DNA of 64,000 nucleotides, taken from Branchiostoma floridae. Taxonomy: Eukaryota > Chordata > Leptocardii > Amphioxiformes > Branchiostomatidae. Position numbers and translations under genes: made by a program. This document shows positions 1 through 8,426 of the stretch, in pieces. The notes beneath the pieces were generated by a model. It did no database searches. It was not told the origin of the DNA and saw nothing but the letters and a program-made list of their open reading frames with translations. The DNA is taken from the NCBI RefSeq assembly GCF_000003815.2, contig NC_049980.1, positions 15,991,576 through 16,055,575 of the forward strand, read 5' to 3'. Positions within the stretch are counted from its first letter, which is position 1, and the number at the start of each line of letters is the position of its first letter.

Positions 1-92
1 TCACACTTTGCAGTTGCTTGTATGAACTGGCCATGTGGTCATTTTTAAAATTCTAGTCTTTGTCAGCTCTTTTCATATGAACGTATTTTAAC

Positions 93-3000
93 TTAACCCT
101 TTGTCCTCTGTTTTTCCCTTGCTTGTGCTCTCTTGGCGAGGTTGTCGTACAGAGGGAATGTTGTTTTACCGTATCGTTCCTCTTCACGACCAGTAGCTCG
201 ATGCAGGAACCAGTTGTCTGGTTTGCCCCTCTCGCGCTGTCGTTGCTCAGCTCGCTTGAAGACCCAGTCTGCGTGGTCGCCCTGGCACTTCTGACCTTTA
301 CACTTCTTACCAGGCTTCTTACTGCTGCCTTTCTTTCCTCCTTTGTGCTTGGGGCTGTGCTCTGTATGTGCCTGTGGTCTGTCCTGGCTGCCTGTCTTTC
401 CTCTGGCTTTCTCTAGTTTTCGGTGATGTTTCATCTGACTGCGGATCCTTTCAAACTCCTTGATCACATCACGATCGACATGATCCCAGTCATCATCTTT
501 GTCCCAATCGCCATCTTCGTAGTCGTCCAAGAAGTCGGCCCAACACTCCTTTTTTTCGTCATCATGCTGACAGATCTTTGCTAGGATGCCACGAAGCCTC
601 AATCGGTACTTGTCGAAGTTATCAATGTCGTCATCATCGTCATCATCCTCACCATGTCCTCTGGATTTTCTTCCCTATGATAACAAGTCAGGAGGTTGTA
701 GTGAGAAACTTAAAAAATAGCTACACTACATTGCTATCCTCTATCTTATTGAAAAATAGGAATGCATGAAACAAGAAGATATTCTTCAAATTCATACAGG
801 AGCAAGGGTCCAACTTTTCATCATCTACCATTTTGAGAAAAACCTATTCATTAAATAGCATAATCTACTATCTTCAGAACTCACTTTTTTGTCATCATCG
901 TCATCATCATCACGCCGTCTTCCCACACGTGGCCCGGCACGGTGACGACCCTCGATGTCCACCTCTACGCCTGAGTCATCGCCATCACCATCCGGATCCC
1001 CCCGGCCATGTCGCCTGGGGCCGGCGGAGGCACTGTCGTCTTCCTCATCTCTCCTGCGTCGGAATCGGCGAGGTCTGTTGTTGCCACCATCATCCTCAGG
1101 ATCCCCATCTACAGACAGATAGAGTACTGAGTATCCATGTACCTGCAAAAAGCTCTATACCCCGGGCTCAAAATTCATTTTGGGGAATAGATTCCTAAAA
1201 TGAAGAATGTTAGCAAATCTAATCTCAAACCTTACTGTCTCTCTGCAGGGATGTAGTCTGAAATTCCATAAACCAATCAAATAAAAACTTAAGAATTTTT
1301 TCTGACATAAATGTTAAAACATGCTATATGCCAGTGTACAATTTTTAGGAACACAAGATTTACGAATATGTTCCTGACAAACCTGGTTCATCCTTGCGCC
1401 GCCTCCTGCCATGACGTGCAGGCTCCCCTTCACGCCGGTCAGCATCCTCAGCTTTTCTTCGAGGAAGGTGTGGGCCCGTCTTCTCTGCAACTTTTCCTTT
1501 CTTTTCTTCTTCCTCTTCTTTCTTCTGCACTGTTGCCTACATAGGTTACAGATAAGCCTTTTCATGCCGTTCTAAAATACTGAGGTGTTTAAGCAAGGAG
1601 CTTTAGAAAGAAATTCTATTTTGTACTTCAATATGAAATGACTTAAATTCTCAGGATATGAGTTAACTAAGCCAACTAACCTGTCGTCCTTTTGAAGATT
1701 CAAGTTCCTCTTCAGGCGCCTGTTTTGTTGTTGTCACTTTTACTGGTTTAACCTCAGAGATAGTGGCGGGAGGGGTGATCTTGGCTTCCATTTTTCTTGC
1801 CGTCTCCTGCTCTAGAACCTCATCGACCCGTGAATGTGCAGGCCGTTTCCCATAGCTGCAGGATGGTTCTGGTTCTGGTGACTCTGGCTGGACTGGGGGA
1901 GGGGCTCGTACCTCTTCATCTTGTCCACGGTGATCCTCCTGCTGTCGCTGCTTGTTCTTTTGTCGCCACCATCCTCTAGTTTCCTTGACTCCCTTGTCGA
2001 GCACCTTCCGCACCTGCTTCCAGGATTCTTTCACAGACTTTTTCACATCCTTCAAGTTTTCCTGGACAGTCTTGCTGGCCTTCTTGAGGTTCTCTGCTAT
2101 TGTCTTCTTTGCCTTCTTCAAGCTGTCCTTCATGGATTTCTTCACTGACCCGATGTTGTCATCCTGACTGTTCAAAAACTCTTGAGAATAACTGTGCACT
2201 GTTTCAAGGGTGTCCTTCAGGGTCTCACCTACACCTTCAACTGTGGCCTTTGTTGCCTCTGCAAACTCTTCTGATGTGACTGTTGTGATCGTGTCTGCCA
2301 CTGTGTTCTTCAGAGCCTTGATGGCTGACTTCACCTGCTCGGTATAAGTGGAAAAGTCTGCTGACTCTGTGTGGTTTTTAAGCTGTTCAAACTGCTGCTT
2401 CAATGCCTGCGTGAGGTTGAGGAAAGAATCATCTCCAAACTTCTCTGTATAGTCTGACACATTGATAGATGGGATAAAGGCATGGATGCAGGAGAAGAAG
2501 TCTGGCCCTGTGCTGTTCTCAGGATCTTTATGCTTCTCCTGTTGGGAGGTGTACAGCTCCTGCCACCTGTTGGAACGGGTTCGTTCTATGTTCAGCTGTT
2601 GTTCTAGATTCACCATTTTGTTCTGCAGGGCCAGGATCCTCTCCTGTAGACTTGCTTCTTGCTCTTGATTTGCCTTCTGTTGTTCTTCCAGCTCTGATAC
2701 CAAATCTGCCATTTTCTGCTTAAGTTCCTTATTTTCCAAAGTGGCATCCTTCAGCTGGTTTCTCAGCTGTGTGTTTTGTGCATCCTTACTCTGTGTGTCC
2801 TCTGCAGCCTGCTTGTTGGCCTCTTCCCTCTCTGTTTCCAGAGAAGTCAGTTTCCCTGCAAGGTCACTTCGCTCACTCTCCAGTGCCTCGATCTGACCTT
2901 GGAGCTCAACAAGGGCCTGGTTAGTTTCTTCCATTGCCTGTTCTTCAGAGGTGAGTTTCATTTTTAAGTCTCCATTTTCAGTCTCCAAAGAGGTCACTTG

Positions 3001-5933
3001 GATTTTCCATTTCTGGGATCTTTGTCTGGAATCATTGAGCTGGTTTCTTAGTCTGACTAAGTCTTCTCCAAGCTGGTCAAGAAGAGCAACATGGGACTCC
3101 TGTGATAAAATTGGACCTTGTTTTAGTTGGACAAAAATGAACCATATGCATGACAAAAGGAAGTGTTCCTGTAAATTATTTTCATATAAGGAAAAACACT
3201 TTCATTCAATCATACTCAGTGGGTCAAACACTTATAAATTGAGCTATTGCAATATTCATTTTTTTTGCAAGACTTGACAACACTTAGGTATCCTTACATT
3301 CTTTTTGTAATCTGTAAATACCAGTACTAGTATTAGAGATGATATAGAAACAATTGGACTCCCCACCTTGGTTGTTTGATGCACAAGGTCGGTGGAAACA
3401 TCCAGTTTGTATAGACAAGACATGAGTTCATCCTGCATCAACTTCAGCCGTTTCACCTGCCTGTTCTTCAGCTGCGCTGCCAGGTGGCTTTCACGGGAGG
3501 AGCCTGTGGGGTAAAAGATGAGGTTGTTTTCAGATGTGGTATATACTCCGCAGTGACAATACTCACTCACTCAAACTCACTGCCTCACACATTCACTGCC
3601 TCACACACTCAAGAAATGAACTATCTTAAATTTTTAACACTTGACGACACTTAGGTATCCTTACATTATTTTTCATTTGACAGTTTCATAAAAAAATCAA
3701 TCAATGCAAGAAATTTAAGGAAAGTCTGACCCAGTGCATCTCCAATAGCAATACTGATGGAGATGATGAGTGCCAACAGGATGGTCCAGTTCAGGATCAT
3801 GGTTAGGTTCCAGCTGTTGTCTTTCCTTCGTTCTTCCCGCTCAGATATGCGATGTTTTCTCCTTGGGAGTTCCACGGGAGGTGGGGAAAAGTCGGAGTCA
3901 TCTCCATCACTGGCTACAGACTCTGTCTCATTGGCATTTGTGTCTACTGCTGTAGGAATAGAAGAACCATAATAGTCACCGTGTGATAATGATTTGGGCC
4001 TGCTTAGAATAAAGCCACCAAATAGTAATTCAGCAGAAAGATGTGCAGTGCATTATCACACATACTTAATGAACTTTGGAATATTAAGATGTGGGTCACA
4101 TAGCTTGAGTGGTTAAATGTTAAGTCCAAAGCAAGTGAAAAGGTGAACCATGCAATGGATATAACACAGAAGAGAAAAAAATTCTACAAATGAACATTAT
4201 ATTCCTACCAGCAGCTTCTTTAGTTTTTTCACCACAGACACCATCTAGGCAGGAAAAGCGCCTAAGAAAACCATTAGGCAAAGAAGTAGGTGTTAGGGTT
4301 TGACCATCGCCATGGTGATCCAGGTCTTCTACAGCATTGGGGTCGATGGTGACAAAGTCTGAGTCTGTATCCGTAGTAACAAGGCGTGGTGACTCCTCAC
4401 CTGTAGGTGCCAGAGACATGATTGGTGGATTGTCCTGCAAAATGGAAAAGATGTCCATTTAATGTCTAGGTTTTGGTCTGAAGCATAAATGACCAAAAGA
4501 CTGAATGATGTTACCAGTCCAATATCAAAAACATAACTGACAAAAAAACACATTGTAATATTCTCAGTAGCTTGCAACATAGGTTAATCTTGTGATCCCT
4601 GAACACTTCCTGTATTTTCTTCTGGTATAAAAACTACCAAACTTACCCACTGTTCCACTGCATCGTCATCCTGGACAATTCCACTGTCCCCCCTGGTCAG
4701 TCTCTTGCCCTCTCTCAGCAGGACTTTTTGTACAGGTGCCCTCTGGTTGTGGTCCTCCAAAGCACAGGCACCTTCAGTGGTTGCTGCATTGTCTGTAGAA
4801 GCTGCATCTTCTTTAGGGATGACATCCTCTGTAGGAGCTGCATTTTTCATTGGATCTGCATCTTCTATAGCATTTGAATTTTCTACTGGAGCTTCATCTT
4901 CCGGTACTGATTCTTCTATGGTAGGTGGTGATTCTGGTAGCTGAGTTGATGTCTCCTCTGTGGGGCACAGAATGAAATTAGCCATGTATTTCTAGTGTCT
5001 TGTTTTTAAAACTGATTTGCTAGCCTGAAAAGTCTCAAATATCTCATTACTGTTGCAATGATTTGCTTTATAACTTTAAATACAACTTACCATCTTCCTT
5101 TGCTTCTTCTCCCTCACTGTATGTGTCCATAGCAACATACTCTGCAGAGCTGCCATCCTGCGAGATGGTCAAGTTCTGTTGGAATGAAAAATTGTGGCTT
5201 CTTTGACATGTTTACTGGGTACAACAGGGTCTCAAAAATGTACCACACAAAAGACACTATTTCTAAATGCAACAATTAACCGCAAACTAGTGCTAACGAC
5301 CGCATAAAGGTCTAATATACCGATGCTCTGGACACATTGTCTATGCAATTATGAATAAAAAGATATGCAGCAACTCCATTATTTTAAGATATTCCACTCG
5401 TTTCAAGAACTTGTTACCACTTACAAACAATGTATAAACCACCAAAGTTTGCATTTCTAACATAAGCATGTCATCAACTGGTGGTCACAACATGCTGTCC
5501 TTGATTGGCAGTGTGGCACATCCACTAGCCTGTTACTCACTGTGTGGCACATTTCTAGCCTGTTACTCACAGGGCCGGTGTGGGAACCAATGTAAGAATT
5601 CAGAGGGCCGAGTAAGAACAGAAAGAAACAAACATGCCGATACCGGGGATCGAACCCGGGTCGGCGGATTACAAATCCAACGTGCAAACCACAACACCAA
5701 AAGCTCTAGAGCCGTCGGCGTGGTCAGTTTTACAATGCTTAAACCCCACTGTTACAACACTGTAATCTACCAATTTTTTGTAAGTTTTTTTAAGCAATAT
5801 TCAGCTTATCTATCATGATTTATGAATATGTTGAGATCTATATCCTTACCACAATGTCATCTTCATCATCGTCCATCAAAGACCAGCCAGACATGTGGCC
5901 CTCGCTGTCACTGGTGTGACTGCTGTCCGTCAT
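93..5933 (-). CDS. CCPG1/PBXIP1-family type II membrane protein (candidate ER-phagy receptor)
   Basis: Ten coding exons join in phase into 1,146 codons plus stop: 5933-5850, 5175-5091, 4957-4647, 4434-4209, 3949-3731, 3503-3367, 3099-1681, 1536-1383, 1108-885 and 674-93. The order is an acidic cytosolic N-terminus with a GW motif (W17) and an FVTI motif (187-190), one transmembrane helix (about 285-305) and no signal peptide. A long coiled coil (from about 355), a basic stretch of 11-residue repeats ending in ENL/ESW, Asp-rich and Arg-rich linkers and a C-terminal pair of W-x-x-x-R-A repeats follow. This architecture is that of vertebrate CCPG1 (ER-phagy receptor) and its paralogue PBXIP1, both about 730-760 residues, so this protein is longer. 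It probably represents the unduplicated ancestor (inference). The donor of the transmembrane exon (GGTCAGA) is weak, so that junction rests on phase agreement. The last exon's 3' UTR leaves the window at base 1. Confidence 0.72.
3639..3667. repeat. 29-bp direct repeat, copy 2 (copy 1 at 3272-3300)
   Basis: The two copies differ at one base. On the minus strand each contains the strong donor GTAAGGATACC. Copy 2 lies 64 bases past the end of the transmembrane exon of the CCPG1-like gene, and copy 1 lies 67 bases past the end of the following exon. Both may act as alternative donors; this is described under findings. Confidence 0.7.
5500..5770 (-). repeat. tRNA-derived SINE-like copy
   Basis: On the minus strand there is a tRNA-like head, with a T-arm-like GGGTTCGATCCCC, a degenerate A box TGGTGTTGTGG and a TTTGTAA loop. 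It is followed by a tail shared with copies at about 17105-17310 and 17330-17585. The tail carries a duplicated GTGTGGCACAT...TACTCAC segment. The distance between acceptor arm and A box is too long for a real tRNA, so this is a retroposon relic in intron 1 of the coding region of the CCPG1-like gene. The family name is not claimed. Confidence 0.7.
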
Positions 5934-6305
5934 GTTTCCTGATCAGGAAAGAAACACAGAAATTATCACTAGATTCCTGCAAATCTTGAAACTTTGTAGT
6001 TGTTTTCCCGTTATTTTTCCAGTGGAATCTCCACCACAAACAGTGAATATGCATTTCAAATGTATAAGTACTGTCTACCCTAAAACAGAACTGTTTCAAC
6101 TGCAAATTTAAAACACTGCAAAAACGCCCTTCTTTTCCTTTAGCAAAATAAAGCCAACATGGTGCAAAGGAAAAGAAAAGTCAGTATACATCACAATAAC
6201 AGTGTCAGTCAACAATGATGTAGGTCCAGTATTCCAAATGTTGAAAAGTACATTGTAGATCTATACCAAAAAGGTTTCTAAATTGGGACTGGATTTGACA
6301 TTTAC

Positions 6306-6440
6306 CTCCTTGGATTGACGTCATGGCTCAACGATCCTATATGCAATAAATACATCGATATCACATATCTGGTCATCATAACAGCTGATTGGTAAGTAGT
6401 ATGTCTGGGTCGACAAATAGGTCAGATCTGTGACGTCATC
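6306..6440 (-). promoter_or_regulatory. Alternative first exon with in-frame ATG and two CRE palindromes
   Basis: On the minus strand an ATG at 6324-6322 begins a 19-base reading stretch. It ends at a good donor (AGGAG then GTAAATG) at 6306/6305. Spliced to the acceptor at 5938 it joins in frame and would add eight residues (MTSIQGGN) before the main methionine. A perfect CRE (TGACGTCA) overlaps this ATG at 6316-6323 and a second lies at 6431-6438. Family members respond to ER stress through ATF/CHOP-type factors, so a regulated promoter here is plausible. Transcription is not shown by sequence alone. Confidence 0.4.
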
Positions 6441-6637
6441 TATCAATCATTATTGGCTGGCATGTAGCTTGAGCAGGGGGGGGGGGGAGTTATTTAAGTT
6501 GGTGTGACCCTTGGGACTATACAGAATCAGGCCCTACTAGTATGCTAATGTAATCGAAATCTTTTGTTAAGTAAACTTTTGGGCAAAATCAAGGAGGTCA
6601 AAGACATGTAAATTGTTGCAAAAAGTTATCAAACATC

Positions 6638-6805
6638 TCCTGTGGGCTTGCTGAGGCAACTAGGGCAATGGGAAATGTGTAATATATATATATAATGTTA
6701 GTATATATATATACTTGTAACGTTATATATACAGATATAATTATACAATGTATATAGAAGTAAAATACGTTTTCCTTGCCCTAGTTGCCTCAGCTGCCTG
6801 TGGAC
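6638..6805. mobile_element. Foldback/MITE-like element with AT-rich core
   Basis: A perfect 19-bp inverted repeat, GCTGAGGCAACTAGGGCAA at 6650-6668 and its complement at 6776-6794, encloses a (TA)-rich core of about 107 bp. The 7-bp direct repeat CCTGTGG lies just outside both arms and may be the target duplication. The poly-G run at about 6477-6488 lies nearby but outside. Confidence 0.6.
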
Positions 6806-7105
6806 CTACTTTATGTACTGATGATAATAACAATGACTATTTATTACCTAAGTCTAAACCAATTTGCATTACACTGTCGCGATAGATAGACAACAGTGCT
6901 GTGAAACTTTCACGATTGTGATCCAGTAATCAAGGAGCTTTCAGTTGATGAACGCTCATTGCTGTAATATGCTGCAGAGACTATTCAAGGCCACATTTCT
7001 GTCTCCCTGCTTTGTTAGGAGTGACGCCCCTGCTAGATGCATGCATGTACAACATAACTGCATGGCGGCAAACATTGCGTCACGAGAAAATATGCGCGGG
7101 CTTAC

Positions 7106-7421
7106 CTCTGTGTTCCCTACGTAGTCCCCGGCCCACCGGCCTCTACGTTTGGTGACAGTTTTCTCGCGACACTCCTGAAAACACAGGCTAACGAGAAATG
7201 ACTCAGCGTGGACTATAACCTGATGAAAAACCATATAAAGACACGTCAGCTCAACCTACTGCGTACCAGACGATGATCAAGACCCTGTTCTTTGTTGTTA
7301 TTTTTGGTTCACAAGTCACATGGCCCCAGCTGGTCGTGACGTCCCGAAAAGATGAACCAATCACAGACCGCGCTGACGACCAATCAGTTTTGCACCCGTA
7401 CTCTTGCAGCCTGGGGCGGGG
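7106..7421 (-). promoter_or_regulatory. 5' UTR exon and GC/CCAAT promoter of the CCPG1-like gene
   Basis: On the minus strand a strong donor (CAGAG then GTAAGCC) at 7106/7105 ends a non-coding first exon that probably starts near 7235. Upstream lie two CCAAT boxes (7357-7361 and 7380-7384), a CRE half-type TGACGTC near 7337 and a GC box GGGGCGGGG at 7413-7421. This is the arrangement of a TATA-less housekeeping promoter, facing away from DDA1. The start site is inferred from spacing only. Confidence 0.5.
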
Positions 7422-8084
7422 TCTTCATTGCAAAATACTACATGTAACGTTAGCATGATATTTGTGAAATGAAAGATAAGGGCATATTTAGGAATATGCG
7501 ATAAGTGGGGGCCAATAAAGGTTGTCAGGTTTTAAATTTACATCACAGCAGAAAGCTAGCTGCATCGGCCTTTAGGTGTACCGTTCTCTTATCTAGGATC
7601 TAAAAGTTAGATGTGTGTGACAAAAGTAGGATATTTTCGAATTCAGACACTCCTTGCCATTTAATATTTGACAAGGTCCAATTCAACATCATGGATTGCT
7701 ACATTGGTTAATCTCTTTGGAATACTTAAATTCATCAACCATGTATTTTTTCTCATGTGGCGCGGTATAATGGCATCCAGTGGAAGTCATGAGGAGGTCC
7801 AAGGAGGTTTTATCCTTTTTGATGTAATTTTTGGCGTTGGAGAAAGTTCACACGTGGCTAACGTTTCAATTCAGTTTACAACAGATGACAAAAAGTAAAT
7901 GATTGCATCACACAGCCAAGATCAGCCAACTGTCTGCACTCTGCAGCTTACACGGATGTCTTTTTGAAGCACACGATTACCTTGAAATGAAAACAACTTT
8001 TAAAATACCGCGCAACTTATTTTGCCCTATTTGACCAAATTCTTCTCTTTTTTCATCCAGCTGACACGTCTTCTTAGAGACTAA

Positions 8085-8134
8085 GGATCACCAAGGAGGT
8101 TGAAAGTTCCCTCTTTCAACCTCCTTGGGATCAC
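8085..8134. mobile_element. 36-bp hairpin insertion with 7-bp target duplication
   Basis: Arms CAAGGAGGTTGAAAG and CTTTCAACCTCCTTG form a near-perfect hairpin at 8092-8127. GGATCAC is duplicated exactly on both sides (8085-8091 and 8128-8134). A second, shorter member occurs at 45439-45462, flanked by GGTACAC. Confidence 0.65.
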
Positions 8135-8191
8135 TAAGGTAACACTCCCCAGCTTCATTTAATATGTTTCAACAAAGAGGTTGGTTTCAAC

Positions 8192-8327
8192 TAATCTCCA
8201 ACCAGATCCACGGTACGTAAATGTAGTATCAAACTTACCGGTGTCCGTTTGACTCCCTTAGACGGCTATACTCCCTGGCCAGCTTTGATACTATCTTATG
8301 GCACTGTAGGATCTGCTTGGAGATTAA
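8192..8327. mobile_element. MITE-like inverted-repeat element
   Basis: Outer arms TAATCTCCAACCAGATCC and GGATCTGCTTGGAGATTA pair with one gap. Inner arms TAGTATCAAA and TTTGATACTA also pair, giving a nested hairpin of about 136 bp just upstream of DDA1. No target duplication was found. Confidence 0.55.
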
Positions 8328-8415
8328 TGATGATTTAGCTTTTCAAGCGACACCTAGCGGCGCCCTGCAGGCGGGCAAGTGACATATCCCATCATCCCTT
8401 TGAACTCAAGAATCC

Positions 8416-8426
8416 AAGATGGTGGG
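8416..8426 (+). promoter_or_regulatory. YY1-like site over the DDA1 start codon
   Basis: CCAAGATGGTGG matches the YY1 core (AAGATGG). It overlaps the ATG of DDA1, an arrangement common at TATA-less housekeeping genes. The site also contains the exon 1 donor. Confidence 0.4.

Larger units (their letters stand above)
7422..8415. other. Intergenic region between divergent genes
   Basis: No supported coding exon lies between the CCPG1-like promoter and DDA1. The stretch holds a 36-bp hairpin insertion (8092-8127), a larger inverted-repeat element (8192-8327) and probably the DDA1 start site close to 8340-8400. Confidence 0.5.

Noticed and set aside
5640..5720. tRNA-Thr(TGT)-like sequence on the minus strand
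   Set aside because: The T-arm and anticodon-like loop are there, but the D-arm spacing is wrong and the same unit recurs with a SINE tail at two other places.
7273..7458. Plus-strand 61-codon frame with a signal-peptide-like start, about 35 bases after a TATA-like CATATAAAG
   Set aside because: It overlaps the GC box and CCAAT boxes of the CCPG1-like promoter, has no recognisable family or cysteine pattern and no polyadenylation signal nearby. Most likely chance.
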